A stretch of 64,000 bases of DNA, from the NCBI RefSeq assembly GCF_963422335.1, contig NZ_OY729424.1, positions 3,410,001-3,474,000 on the forward strand, given 5' to 3'. Origin of the DNA: an uncultured Roseateles sp. GTDB taxonomy: Bacteria; Pseudomonadota; Gammaproteobacteria; Burkholderiales; Burkholderiaceae_C. The position numbers were made by a program, and so were the translations under genes. Positions 1-8,802 of the stretch are shown in pieces (within the stretch, counting starts at the first letter, position 1; every line of letters starts with the position of its first letter). Under the pieces are notes generated by a model. The model ran no database searches. It saw nothing but the letters and a program-made list of their open reading frames with translations, and was not told the origin of the DNA.

Positions 1-795
1 CAGCCTGCATGCGCTCCACGGCTGAGCCCGGCCTGGCGCCTGCGTGCCATCAGCGTGGCTTCGGTGCTGGCCGTGCTGCTGCTGTGGCAGCTGTCCGGCA
101 GCCTGCACTGGATCGATGCGCTGTTGCTGCCGCCGCCGGCCGAGGTCTTGCGTACGACCGGCGAGCTGCTGCAGTCCGGCTATCGCGATGTGCCGCTGTG
201 GCAACACCTGGCCACCAGCGTGGCCCGCGCGCTGGTGGCCTTTGCTGCCGCCGTGCTGGTCGGTGTGCCCCTGGGCCTGGCGATGGGCCTGACGCCGGTG
301 CTGTCGGCCGCCATCAATCCCTTTGTGCAGTTCCTGCGCCCGCTGCCCAAGATCGCGCTGATCCCGCTGGTGGTGGTCTGGTTCGGCGTCGGCGAGGGCT
401 CGAAGTTCGCGCTGATCTTTCTGTCCACCGGCCTGAGCGTGGTCGTCAGCGCGGCGGCAGCCGCCGCCTCGGTCAGCGAGATGCGCATGCGGGCGGCACT
501 GTCGCTGGGCGCGAGCCGGCGCCAGCTGTTCACCTACATCGTACTGCCGCACAGCCTGCCCGAGCTGCTGACGGGCATTCGCCTGTCGGTGGGCATTGGC
601 TGGACCTCGCTGATCGCCGCCGAGATGGTGGCGGCCACCTCGGGCCTGGGCTGGATGGTGTTGAATGCCAGCTCCTATCTGCGCACCGATGTGGTGATGC
701 TGGGCATTCTGCTGCTGGGGCTGACCGGCTATGCCTTCGATTGGCTGCTGCTGGCTCTGCAACGGCGCTGGGTGCCCTGGGCCGGGCGGGACTGA
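1..795 (+). CDS. ABC transporter permease, SsuC/TauC type (5' end cut by window)
   Basis: The reading frame is open from base 1 to a TGA at 793-795, so the true start probably lies upstream. The 264 visible residues contain about six hydrophobic segments and a cytoplasmic EAA loop (around bases 478-560, ending in ...LPHSLPELLTGIRLS) typical of BPD_transp_1 permeases of the nitrate/sulfonate/taurine family. It would form the inner-membrane channel of an importer whose binding protein and ATPase should lie upstream, outside the window. Sulfur-related neighbours (CysB-like regulator, sulfate-binding protein) fit a sulfonate or taurine substrate, but the substrate is inference. Confidence 0.85.
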   Translation, partial: QPACAPRLSPAWRLRAISVASVLAVLLLWQLSGSLHWIDALLLPPPAEVLRTTGELLQSGYRDVPLWQHLATSVARALVAFAAAVLVGVPLGLAMGLTPVLSAAINPFVQFLRPLPKIALIPLVVVWFGVGEGSKFALIFLSTGLSVVVSAAAAAASVSEMRMRAALSLGASRRQLFTYIVLPHSLPELLTGIRLSVGIGWTSLIAAEMVAATSGLGWMVLNASSYLRTDVVMLGILLLGLTGYAFDWLLLALQRRWVPWAGRD

Positions 796-842
796 GAAGC
801 CTGCGCAGCCAGCCCGTCGCCGGAGCTGGCTGCGCTGATGCC

Positions 843-1436
843 TCAGATCGCGAACGACCATTCGCCGAAGGCGGCGTGTTCCGGCCTGTGGTCGCGCGCG
901 GCCCGGGCCTTGGCGGACTCGACCCAGCGCTTGGCGTAGGGGAAAGGGCCGAAGCCCGACTCGGTGTTGATATGGCCCACGGCACCCAGATTGGTGAAGG
1001 TCGAACCCCAGCGGCTGGCCCAGCGCAGCGCGCTGGAGGCACTCATCCACGGATCGTTCTGGCTGGCCACCAGGGTGCTGGGCAGGCCCAGGCGCTGATG
1101 GGGCAGCAGCTCGGCCAGGCCGAACTTGTCGGGCTCGGCGGGTGCCACCAGCAGGGCCTGGCGTATCGGTGAGTCGGGGTGCTCGTGCAGATGGCGTGCC
1201 AGGGCCAGGCAGCCGAAGCTGTGGGCCACGGCGATCCACTCGCCGCCACCGGCGCTGTCCAGGGTGCTGTGGATGCGGTCCGACCAGCGCTGCAGATCGG
1301 GGTTGCTGAAGTCACGCTGCACGACACGGCGTGCATCGCGATACTGCTGCTGCAACCAGGTCTGCCAATGGGCGGGGCCGCTGTCACGCAGGCCGGGGAT
1401 GATCAGCAGACGTGGCGGGCGATAGGGTGCGACCAT
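843..1436 (-). CDS. RBBP9/YdeN-family alpha/beta serine hydrolase
   Basis: A 197-residue protein with the compact single-domain layout of the RBBP9/YdeN family. It opens with a LLIIPGLRDSGPAHWQ segment, then the nucleophile elbow AHSFG (Ser73), the acid Asp128 in QNDPW and the base His155 in GAVGHIN, so the catalytic triad is complete. The start is supported by a strong AGGAGG about 6 bases upstream of ATG 1436. It has no signal peptide and should be cytoplasmic. The natural substrate of this family is mostly unknown; an esterase-like activity is all that can be inferred. It stands alone between a permease and a regulator gene, convergent with the former. Confidence 0.88.
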   Translation of the reverse strand: MVAPYRPPRLLIIPGLRDSGPAHWQTWLQQQYRDARRVVQRDFSNPDLQRWSDRIHSTLDSAGGGEWIAVAHSFGCLALARHLHEHPDSPIRQALLVAPAEPDKFGLAELLPHQRLGLPSTLVASQNDPWMSASSALRWASRWGSTFTNLGAVGHINTESGFGPFPYAKRWVESAKARAARDHRPEHAAFGEWSFAI

Positions 1437-1549
1437 GACGGCCTCCTGCTTGAAAACTCCAGCCTAGGGCTTGCGGGGGCTCGGCGGAACGAAGACATCC
1501 GCAGCTGGTCATGCGCTGGCTGAATATGGCTGCGGCCGGGCATGGAGAT

Positions 1550-2506
1550 TCAGGCTGAGACGCCCTCAAGCCTTGCGGCATCGACGGCCGCCCGCGTCAG
1601 TGGCGCGGCAAAGGTGGTGATGAAGGCATAGACATAGTCGCGCAGATACGCGTCTCGCCGCACCGCCAGCCGCGTCATATTGTCGACGAACAGATGGCGG
1701 GCATCGATGGCTGCCAGGTGGCGGTCGCGCTCCTCGTCATAGGCTATGGCCGCGACAATGCCCACGCCCAGGCCGAGATCCACATAGGTCTTGATCACGT
1801 CGGCGTCCATGGCCACCAGCACCACATTGAGCGGCAGGCCGGCGGTGCGGAAGGCCTCGTCGATGTGAGAGCGGCCGGTGTAGCCGGTCTCGTAGGTGAT
1901 GATGGGGAATTGCGACAGCCGCTCAAGGCTCAAGACCTGGCCCTGCTCGGCCAGCGCCGCAGCCTCCAATGCCAGCGGATGGCCCGGCGGCGTGATCAGG
2001 GTGTGCGTCCAGCGGTAGCAGGGCAGGGCGACCAGCTCGTCGTACTGCGCCAGCGCCTCGGTGGCAATGCCCACATCGGCCTCACCGTCGAGTAGCAGCT
2101 TGGCCACTTGCTGGGGCGAACCCTGCTGGAAGTGCAGCATCACATCGGGATGGGCGTCGCGGAAGTCGCGTACCACCGGCGGAAGGGCGTAGCGGGCCTG
2201 GCTGTGCGTGGCGGCAATGCGCAAGGTGCCACTGCCGACGCGGGCGAAGTCGTCGCCCGCGCGCCGCAGATTGTCGGCCTCGTGCAGCAGGCGCTCGACG
2301 ATGGGCATGACATTGCGGCCCGGCTCGGTCAGGCCGGTCAGGCGTTTGCCGGCGCGCACAAAGATGTCTATGCCCAGCTCGTCCTCGAGCTCGCGGATCT
2401 GCCGGCTGACGCCGGGCTGCGAGGTGTGCAGCGCCTGCGCCACCTCGGTCAGGTTGAAGCCGCGGCGCTGGGCCTCGCGGACGGAACGGAGTTGCTGGAA
2501 GTTCAC
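1550..2506 (-). CDS. CysB/Cbl-type LysR transcriptional regulator
   Basis: LysR-type regulator of 318 residues with an N-terminal winged helix (QALHTSQPGVSRQIRELEDELG near residues 24-45) that closely resembles CysB/Cbl, followed by a two-lobed effector-binding domain. A longer frame from ATG 2563 exists, but the homologous N-terminus begins at NFQQLRSVREA, which places the start at GTG 2506, 19 bases after the stop of the sulfate-binding protein gene; I chose this start. CysB-like proteins activate sulfate or sulfonate assimilation when reduced sulfur is scarce. Co-transcription directly behind a sulfate-binding protein gene supports that role here. Confidence 0.85.
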   Translation of the reverse strand: MNFQQLRSVREAQRRGFNLTEVAQALHTSQPGVSRQIRELEDELGIDIFVRAGKRLTGLTEPGRNVMPIVERLLHEADNLRRAGDDFARVGSGTLRIAATHSQARYALPPVVRDFRDAHPDVMLHFQQGSPQQVAKLLLDGEADVGIATEALAQYDELVALPCYRWTHTLITPPGHPLALEAAALAEQGQVLSLERLSQFPIITYETGYTGRSHIDEAFRTAGLPLNVVLVAMDADVIKTYVDLGLGVGIVAAIAYDEERDRHLAAIDARHLFVDNMTRLAVRRDAYLRDYVYAFITTFAAPLTRAAVDAARLEGVSA

Positions 2507-2525
2507 GGGGACGCTTGTCTCTTGC

Positions 2526-3539
2526 TCAACGCTTGACGACCAGCTGGTCGTAGATGCCGCCATCGGCGAAATGGGTCTTCACCACGGCGGGCCAGCCGCC
2601 CAGCAGCGAGTCCACGGTGAAGGTCTTCACATTGCCGAAGCGTGCGGCATGGCGCTTGGCCACCTCCTTGTCGCGCGGGCGGAAGTTGTGCCTGGCGATG
2701 ATCTCCTGGCCGGCCGGGCTGTAGAGGAAGTCCAGATAGGCCTTGGCCGCGTCGGCGCTGCCCCTCCTGGCTGTGACCTTCTCGTTGATGGCCACCGGCG
2801 CCTCTGCCTCTATCGTGATGCTCGGATAGACGACTTCGTACCTGCCTTTGCCGAACTCGTTCTCGATCAGCTCGGCCTCGTTCTCGAAGGTCACCAGCAC
2901 ATCGCCGATGTCGCGCTGGGTGAAGGTGGTGGTGGCGCCGCGGCCGCCGCCGTCCAGCACCGGCACATTGGCCAGCAGCTTGGCGACGAAGTCGCGCGCC
3001 TGCGCCTCGTTGCCGCCCTTGGCGATGACGCTGCCCCAGGCGGCCAGATAGGTGTAGCGGCCATTGCCCGAGGTCTTGGGGTTGGGCACGATCACGCCGA
3101 TGCCGGGCTTGGTCAAGTCCGCCCAGTCCTTGATGTTTTTCGGGTTGCCCTTGCGCACCAGGAACACCGTGGTGCTGGTGTAGGGGGCGGCGCCCTCGGG
3201 GAGGCGCTTGCGCCAGTCGGTGGCGATGATGGCCTTCTCGGCCAGGAAGTCCAGGTCCGAGGCCTGGTTCATCGTCACCACGTCGGCATCCAGCCCGCTG
3301 GCCACGGCCTGGGCCTGGCGGCTGGAGCCACCGTGCGACTGGTTGACGGTCACCGTCTTGCCTGTCTTGGCCTTCCAGGCGGCGGCAAAGGCGGGGTTGA
3401 TGTCCTTGTAGAGCTCGCGGCTGACGTCGTAGGAGACATTGAGCAGCGTATCGGCGGTCTGGGCCTGGGCCGCCAGCGGCAAGACGCTGGCCAGCGCGAG
3501 GAGGGCAGCGGTGGTGAGGGCGGTACGGCGCGCGCGCAT
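2526..3539 (-). CDS. sbp: Periplasmic sulfate/thiosulfate-binding protein
   Basis: A 337-residue binding protein of the Sbp/CysP family. The start at ATG 3539 gives a typical signal peptide (MRARRTALTTAALLALAS..., cleavage near AQA-QT) and is preceded by GGAGAC; an upstream in-frame ATG would only add an unlikely extension. Family signatures include LLNVSYDVSRELYKDIN after the signal, the NQSHGGSSRQAQAVASG ligand-loop, DVVTMNQASDLDFL and the conserved NPKTSGNGRYTYLAAWG segment. It would bind sulfate or thiosulfate in the periplasm and pass it to a CysTWA permease, whose genes are not in this window. The CysB-like regulator gene follows in the same orientation, which suggests sulfur-starvation control. 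Confidence 0.92.
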   Translation of the reverse strand: MRARRTALTTAALLALASVLPLAAQAQTADTLLNVSYDVSRELYKDINPAFAAAWKAKTGKTVTVNQSHGGSSRQAQAVASGLDADVVTMNQASDLDFLAEKAIIATDWRKRLPEGAAPYTSTTVFLVRKGNPKNIKDWADLTKPGIGVIVPNPKTSGNGRYTYLAAWGSVIAKGGNEAQARDFVAKLLANVPVLDGGGRGATTTFTQRDIGDVLVTFENEAELIENEFGKGRYEVVYPSITIEAEAPVAINEKVTARRGSADAAKAYLDFLYSPAGQEIIARHNFRPRDKEVAKRHAARFGNVKTFTVDSLLGGWPAVVKTHFADGGIYDQLVVKR

Positions 3540-3631
3540 GGGGGTCTCCGGCTTGAATTGAAGCCGCGAGCTTGCCAACAAGCGCTTGTTCAGGGAACGA
3601 TGGTTTTTGTATTTGCTAATCCGTCATAAGC

Positions 3632-4321
3632 TCATGAAGATTTCATCGCAGGACCTGACCGAGCCTCCAGCCCATAGGCCACCCGCGACAGCCCGAAGCA
3701 GAGGATGAAGTAGCTGAGCGCCAGGGTCATATAGATCTGCAGTGGTTTGACCAGCACCTGGGCATTGATCTGGTTGGCGATGAAGGACAGCTCCGACAGG
3801 CCGATGATGGTGCCCAGCGAGGTCTCCTTGATGGTGGACACGAACTGGTTGACCAGCGAGGGCAGCATATGGCGCAGGGCCTGGGGCAGCAGCACCCAGC
3901 GCATCGCCTGCCAGGGGCGCAGGCCCAGCGAGCGGGCGGCCTGCAACTGGCCCTTGGGCAGGGCCCGCAGGCCGGCGCGCACGATCTCGGCCAGATAGCT
4001 TGCATCGAACAGCACCAGGGCGGCCAGCATGGTGCTGAACTGGTCGGTCTTGTGGCCGGTCACGCTGGGCAGGAAGAAATAGGCCCAGAACACCACCATC
4101 AGCAGCGGCGTGCCGCGCACCACGAACACCAGGCCGGTCACCGGCAGCCGCAGCCAGGCCCAGGGGCTGATGCGCGCCAGGCCCAGCAACACGCCCAGCG
4201 GCAGGGCCATCAGCATGCCCAGGCTGGCCAGCACCAGGGTCAGCGCCAGGCCGCCCAGCGGGCCCTTGGGGTACTGGCCGATCAGGAAGTAGAGCCAGTA
4301 GGTGTCGATCAACTCCATCAT
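3632..4321 (-). CDS. Polar amino-acid ABC transporter permease (GltK/HisM family)
   Basis: A 229-residue inner-membrane permease with about five hydrophobic segments and the His/Glu/Gln-type EAA region, seen as FDASYLAEIVRAGLRALPKG followed by QLQAARSLGLRPWQAMRWVLLPQALR. It starts at ATG 4321, overlapping the stop of the preceding permease by ATGA, so the two are translationally coupled and should form a heterodimeric channel. The dyad with GltJ-type and GltI-type genes suggests glutamate, aspartate or another polar amino acid. No ATPase gene follows; downstream is the sbp promoter region. The specificity is unknown. Confidence 0.88.
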   Translation of the reverse strand: MMELIDTYWLYFLIGQYPKGPLGGLALTLVLASLGMLMALPLGVLLGLARISPWAWLRLPVTGLVFVVRGTPLLMVVFWAYFFLPSVTGHKTDQFSTMLAALVLFDASYLAEIVRAGLRALPKGQLQAARSLGLRPWQAMRWVLLPQALRHMLPSLVNQFVSTIKETSLGTIIGLSELSFIANQINAQVLVKPLQIYMTLALSYFILCFGLSRVAYGLEARSGPAMKSS

Positions 4322-5028
4322 GGCGCGACCCTGACCGGATAGCGGCGCTGGAACAGCAGGGCCAGGCCGGTGATGAACAGCGAGACACCGAGGTAGGCGA
4401 CGGTCACCACGGCAAAGGTCTCGAAGCCGCGGAAGCTGGCGCTCTCGACGCGCTGCGCCTGGCACATCAGCTCGGCCGTGCCTATCACCGTGGCGACGCT
4501 GGTGTTCATCCACAGATTCAGCGTTTGCGAGATCAGCGGCGGCACGGTGAGGCGCAGGGCCTGGGGCAGGACCACCAGGCGCATGCTGGCCAGGAAGGTG
4601 AAGCCCAGCGCACGAGCCGCCTGCAGCTGGGTGGCGGGCACGGCGCGCAGGCCCGAGCGTATGTCCTCGGCCATATAGGCCGCCGTGTAGAGCGTCAGCG
4701 CGATCACCGCGCTCAGGGCCTCGATCTGGCCGGGGAACTGGTCGCTGTAGAGCCAGGTCTTGAGCCTGTCGGGCAGCAGCTCGGGCGCGCCGAAGTACCA
4801 GAACAGCATATGCACCAGCAGGGGCACGCTGCGCACGCCTTCCACATAGGCAAAGCCCAGGCTGTTGGCCAGGCGCGAAGGGGCCAGGCGCAGCAGCGCC
4901 ACGGCGGTAGCCAGCGGCAGGGCCAGCACCAGGGTGATGGCCGTCAGCTGCAGCGAGAACCGGAAGCCGCCGAGCAGCCAGGCGAGGTACTGGCCCTGCA
5001 GCAGCGGCGAGAAGTCGAGATGGGGCAT
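4318..5028 (-). CDS. Polar amino-acid ABC transporter permease (GltJ/HisQ family)
   Basis: A 236-residue permease of the HisMQ family. It shows an RFSLQLTAITLVLALPLATAV first hydrophobic stretch, a VRSVPLLVHMLFWYFG segment (the family's R-x-P-L-L motif) and the EAA region AAYMAEDIRSGLRAVPATQLQ...ALGF. It lies downstream of the binding-protein gene and overlaps the next permease gene by four bases. A strong hairpin with a T tract separates it from the binding-protein gene, so it is probably made in smaller amounts than the periplasmic partner. The substrate is inferred only from the family. Confidence 0.88.
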   Translation of the reverse strand: MPHLDFSPLLQGQYLAWLLGGFRFSLQLTAITLVLALPLATAVALLRLAPSRLANSLGFAYVEGVRSVPLLVHMLFWYFGAPELLPDRLKTWLYSDQFPGQIEALSAVIALTLYTAAYMAEDIRSGLRAVPATQLQAARALGFTFLASMRLVVLPQALRLTVPPLISQTLNLWMNTSVATVIGTAELMCQAQRVESASFRGFETFAVVTVAYLGVSLFITGLALLFQRRYPVRVAP

Positions 5029-5041
5029 GGGGCGAGCGTGA

Positions 5042-5068
5042 AAACGCCCCGCGTTGCGGGGCGCTCAA
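5042..5068 (-). terminator. Hairpin-T terminator/attenuator between binding protein and permease genes
   Basis: Read on the minus strand the sequence is GCGCCCCGC-AA-CGCGGGGCG followed by TTTT, a perfect 8-9 bp GC stem with a short loop and T run. It lies 17 bases after the binding-protein stop and just before the permease pair. Intergenic hairpins at this place usually let most transcripts end after the binding-protein gene, giving an excess of periplasmic protein over permease. Confidence 0.85.
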
Positions 5069-5084
5069 TCGGTTGATGGGGGTA

Positions 5085-5921
5085 TCAGCTCTCGACCTTG
5101 TCGGAGTCGATCTTGAAGTTGCGGCTGGGGAACTTCAGGCGCGTGCTGGGGCCGTACCACTTGACGAACAGCTTGTCGGCCTCGCCGGCCTTCTCCAGAT
5201 CGCGCAGCACACCATCGATCAGGGCCTTGAAGCGGGTCTCGCCCTTCTTGATGCCCAGCGCCAGCGGCTCGACGCTGAGGTTCTGCGCCAGGATGGTGTA
5301 CTGGGCCTGTGCCGCGCCCAGCTTGGCATGCTGGTCCAGCAGCGACACCTCGTCATTGACAAAGGCCACGCCCTTGCCCTGCTGCAGCGCCTGGAAGGCC
5401 TGCGGGCCGGTCTCGAAGGTCACCACCTCGACATTGGGCACCGCCTTGCGAACATTCGGTTCCTGCGTGCCGCCCTTGATCGTGACCACCTTCTTGCCGG
5501 CCAGCTGGGCCAGATCCTTGATGCCCGAGTCGGTCTTCACCAGCACCTTCTGGCCGGTGACGAAGGTGGTCAGCGAGAAGTCGATCACCGCCTCGCGCTC
5601 CTTGTTGTGCGTCAGCGAGGCGGCCAGCAGGTCCACATGGCCCTGCTGCAGCTCCGGGATGCGCGCGGCCACGGCCAGCTGCTTGACCTGCAGCTTGACG
5701 CCCAGCTTGGCGGCGACGGCGCGGGCCAGATCGACCTCGTAGCCGATGATCTCGCGGGTCTTGGGGTCGATGAAGCTGTTGGGTTCATCGGTGCCCAGCA
5801 CGCCGACCACCAGCTCGCCCTTCTTCTTGATGTCGTCCAGCTGGTCGGCCTGCGCTGCGCTGACGCCGAACAGGGCTGCGGTGATGGCGGTGATGGCGAA
5901 AATGCGCCGTGTGATGGTCAT
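5085..5921 (-). CDS. Periplasmic polar amino-acid-binding protein (GltI/FliY-like, SBP_bac_3)
   Basis: A 278-residue solute-binding protein. Residues 1-25 form a Sec signal peptide (TRRIFAITAITAALFGVSAAQA). The mature part starts DQLDDIKKKGELVVGVLGTDEP and contains the family motif GYEVDLARAVAAKLG and the ligand-contact regions LAASLTHNKEREAVIDFS and VTIKGGTQEPNV. It is the first gene of a unit with the two permeases. A role in uptake of glutamate, aspartate or cystine-like amino acids is inferred; sulfur genes next door make cystine worth testing. Confidence 0.88.
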   Translation of the reverse strand: MTITRRIFAITAITAALFGVSAAQADQLDDIKKKGELVVGVLGTDEPNSFIDPKTREIIGYEVDLARAVAAKLGVKLQVKQLAVAARIPELQQGHVDLLAASLTHNKEREAVIDFSLTTFVTGQKVLVKTDSGIKDLAQLAGKKVVTIKGGTQEPNVRKAVPNVEVVTFETGPQAFQALQQGKGVAFVNDEVSLLDQHAKLGAAQAQYTILAQNLSVEPLALGIKKGETRFKALIDGVLRDLEKAGEADKLFVKWYGPSTRLKFPSRNFKIDSDKVES

Positions 5922-6074
5922 GAGTGAGTTCCCTCTCTTTTGATGAGGCCCTCAGCTTAGGCAGAGCCCGCGGCGGCGTGAACAAAGGCTTGTTCATATG
6001 TATGCTCGGCTTTCGAGTTACCGATGCAAACGGCTTGCCCCATGCTCGGCATATCCACCCATCACACCAGGCCC

Positions 6075-7088
6075 ATGAGCAACACGCCCTCGCAGAACGT
6101 CCCCGTCATCAACGTCCAGGCCCTGTCGGACCCGCAGGCCGGCGCCGAGGCACTGGACGCGGTGGCGCAGCAGATCGCCAGTGCCTGCCGCGCGCACGGC
6201 TTCTTCTATGCCATCGGCCACCAGGTGCCGCAGCCGCTGATTGACAAGCTGGAGCGCTTGAGCCGCCAGTTCTTCGCGCTGGATGAGGCCACCAAGCTGC
6301 AATGGCGCATGGCCTTGGGCGGGCGCGCCTGGCGGGGCTATTTCAAGACCGGCGGCGAGCTGACCTCGGGCGTGCCGGACTGGAAGGAGGGCCTGTACCT
6401 GGGCAGCGAGCTGGGCGCGGACCATCCGCTGGTGCGCGCCGGCACGCCGGTGCATGGGCCCAATCTGTGGCCCGATGTGCCCGGATTCCGTGACACGGTG
6501 CTGGCCTATATCGAGGCCGTCATCGGCCTCGGACATGCGCTGATGCGCGGCATCGCGCTGAGCCTCGAGCTGCCGGTCGACTACTTCGCGAGCCGCTACA
6601 CGGCCGATCCGCTGATACTGTTCCGCCTCTTCAACTACCCGAGCCGGCCGGCGCCCGAGGGCTCGGGCGTGGCCTGGGGTGTCGGCGAGCACACCGACTA
6701 CGGCCTGCTGACCCTGCTGTACCAGGACGCCACTGGCGGCCTGCAGGTCAAGACCCGCGACGGCTGGATAGAGGCACCGCCACTGCCCGGCAGCTTCGTC
6801 TGCAATATCGGCGACATGCTGGACCGCATGACCGGCGGACTGTACCGCTCGACGCCGCATCGCGTGCGGCTGAACACCTCGGGCCGGGACAGGCTCTCGT
6901 TCCCGCTGTTCTTCGACCCGGCCTTCAATACCCGGGTGCAGCCCATCGCCGGCCTGCCGGCGCCCGAGGACGACAGCGGCTCGCGCTGGGACCAGAGCAA
7001 TGTGCACACCTTTGCCGGCAGCTACGGCGACTACCTGCTGGGCAAGATAGGCAAGGTGTTCCCGGAGCTGCAGCAGCAGGTGCTGTAG
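6075..7088 (+). CDS. Isopenicillin-N-synthase-family 2-oxoglutarate/Fe(II) oxygenase
   Basis: A 337-residue double-stranded beta-helix oxygenase. The N-terminal DIOX_N part (VPVINVQALSD...ACRAHGFFYAIGH) is followed by the 2OG-FeII_Oxy domain. The iron-binding triad is visible as His206 and Asp208 (GEHTDYGLLTLL) and His262 (TPHRV), and Arg273 (RLSFPLFFDP) would bind the 2-oxoglutarate carboxylate. The ATG at 6075 was chosen because homology begins just after it; the frame stays open 17 codons further upstream. It is divergent from the amino-acid transporter. The substrate is unknown; relatives act on amino acids, peptides or sulfonate-like compounds. Confidence 0.88.
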   Translation: MSNTPSQNVPVINVQALSDPQAGAEALDAVAQQIASACRAHGFFYAIGHQVPQPLIDKLERLSRQFFALDEATKLQWRMALGGRAWRGYFKTGGELTSGVPDWKEGLYLGSELGADHPLVRAGTPVHGPNLWPDVPGFRDTVLAYIEAVIGLGHALMRGIALSLELPVDYFASRYTADPLILFRLFNYPSRPAPEGSGVAWGVGEHTDYGLLTLLYQDATGGLQVKTRDGWIEAPPLPGSFVCNIGDMLDRMTGGLYRSTPHRVRLNTSGRDRLSFPLFFDPAFNTRVQPIAGLPAPEDDSGSRWDQSNVHTFAGSYGDYLLGKIGKVFPELQQQVL

Positions 7089-7115
7089 CACCCTGCCGCT
7101 GCAGCGGAGACGGAC

Positions 7116-8696
7116 TTACTTGACCGTCACCCAGCGCGCTTCCAGCCAGTTGTCGGCGCGGTGCACGACCGTCACATTGCTGCGCGCGGCCCAGGGGATG
7201 AACTGGCGGTGCAAGGGGATGTAGTGCACCTGATCGGCCTGGCGTTTGAAGGCCTGCTTGATCAGCGCCTTGCGCTTGTCGGGGTCGCCTTCCTTGCTGG
7301 AGGCGGCCACCAGCGCATCGAGCTCATCGTCCTTGAAGTTGCCGCGGTTGTACTCGCCCACACCCTTCTCGCCGCGGTTGCGGTAGAGGGCGGTGAAGGT
7401 GGTTTCGGCATCGGTGATGGAGCCGCCCCAGCCGAACAGATAGGCCGAGGTGTCCAGCTTCTCGACCTTGCTGAAGAACTGCACCTTGGGCTGGGCATTG
7501 ACGCGGGTCTTGATACCCAGCTTGGCCCATTGCGAGGCCAGGGTGACGCAGATGCGCTCGTCGTTCACATAGCGGTTGTTCGGGCAGTCCAGGGTGAACT
7601 CGAAACCGCTGGCGTAGCCAGCATCGGCCAGCAGCTTCTTGGCAGCATTGAGGTCGAAGGGCAGTCGGGCCTCGATCTCAGGATCATTGAAGCTGCCCAG
7701 CGGCGAAGTCACGACCGCACCGGTGGGTGCGGCCTGGCCGTTCATCAGCTTGTCCCTGATGGTGTCGATGTCGATGGCCTGGTAGAGCGCCCGGCGCACA
7801 CGCACGTCCTTGAACGGATTCTTGCCCTTGACGCTGCTGTAGAGCAGCTCGTCACGGCCCTGGTCGAGGGCAATGAAGATGATGCGGTTTTCAGGCCCGT
7901 CGATGACGTTGACGCCGGCCGTGTTGCGCAGCTTGTCCAGATCGCGCGGCGAGGGGTCGAGCACGAAGTCGATCTCGCCCGAGACCAGGGCGGCGGTGCG
8001 GGTGGCATCGCTCTTGATCGGCGTGTAGACGATCTGCTGCACATTGCCCTCGATCTTGCCCCAGTAGCTCGGGTTGCGCTTGTAGACGGTCTTGGTGTCA
8101 GGCTCGCGGCTGACCAGCTGGAACGGGCCGGTGCCATTGGTGTGGAAGGCGGCATAGGCCTCCTCCTTGCCGGCGAAGTCCTGCGTCTTGGTGGCCTTGT
8201 TTTCCTCGGCCCAGCCCTTGCTCAGGATGTACAGCGTGTTCAGGTGCTGCAAGAAGATCGGATTGACCTGGGGCAGATTGAATTCCACCGTCAGATCGTC
8301 GATCTTCCTGGCCTCGCCCAGCACATTGGCGTAAAGGGCGATCTGCGACGTCGGCTGCTTGGCCCGATTCAGCGAGAACACCACATCGTCGGCGGTGAAG
8401 GGGCGTCCGTCGTGGAACTTGACGCCCGGGCGCAGCTTGAAGGTCCACTTCAGCGGGCTGTTCTGCTTCCACTCGGTGGCCAGCTGGGGCACGATATTGA
8501 GCTGCTTGTCGCGCGCAACCAGGAACTCGTAGACCTGGCCGTTGATGACGTTGGTGAGCGACTCGTTCTGGGCGTAGGGGTCCAGCGTCAGCGGGTCGCC
8601 TGCACTTGACCAGCGCAGGGTCTGGGCCTGCGCCTGGGGCTGGGCAATCGCCAGCAGGGCCAGGCCCAACAGGCTGGCCGCAAATTCTTTCTTCAT
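7116..8696 (-). CDS. Peptide/nickel-type ABC substrate-binding protein (SBP_bac_5)
   Basis: A 526-residue DppA/OppA-like protein. The start at ATG 8696 gives a Sec signal (MKKEFAASLLGLALLAIAQPQAQAQ) and has GGAG about 10 bases upstream. Family signatures are TLDPYAQNESLTNVINGQVYE near the mature N-terminus, KFHDGRPFTADDVVFSLNRA and the FTLDCPNNRYVND segment in the second lobe. It would deliver peptides, opines or other organic ligands to a permease complex, but no permease or ATPase gene lies beside it, so it is an orphan here. It ends 27 bases from the convergent oxygenase gene. Confidence 0.88.
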   Translation of the reverse strand: MKKEFAASLLGLALLAIAQPQAQAQTLRWSSAGDPLTLDPYAQNESLTNVINGQVYEFLVARDKQLNIVPQLATEWKQNSPLKWTFKLRPGVKFHDGRPFTADDVVFSLNRAKQPTSQIALYANVLGEARKIDDLTVEFNLPQVNPIFLQHLNTLYILSKGWAEENKATKTQDFAGKEEAYAAFHTNGTGPFQLVSREPDTKTVYKRNPSYWGKIEGNVQQIVYTPIKSDATRTAALVSGEIDFVLDPSPRDLDKLRNTAGVNVIDGPENRIIFIALDQGRDELLYSSVKGKNPFKDVRVRRALYQAIDIDTIRDKLMNGQAAPTGAVVTSPLGSFNDPEIEARLPFDLNAAKKLLADAGYASGFEFTLDCPNNRYVNDERICVTLASQWAKLGIKTRVNAQPKVQFFSKVEKLDTSAYLFGWGGSITDAETTFTALYRNRGEKGVGEYNRGNFKDDELDALVAASSKEGDPDKRKALIKQAFKRQADQVHYIPLHRQFIPWAARSNVTVVHRADNWLEARWVTVK

Positions 8697-8802
8697 TCGG
8701 GTACTCCGGGGTGGGTTCACAAAACACTTGTACCCCAGAGCATGCAAGACATGGCCCCAAAAGGGAAATTGGAATTTGTTGGATGCTTATGCGCGGCCGC
8801 GC

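Noticed and set aside
2208..3629. Long open frame antisense to the sulfate-binding protein gene
   Set aside because: It mirrors the codon structure of sbp and cysB-like genes on the opposite strand, a common effect in high-GC DNA; similar antisense frames elsewhere were treated the same way.
7096..7107. CCGCTGCAGCGG as a terminator between convergent genes
   Set aside because: The palindrome is short, has no usable loop and no T tract on either strand.
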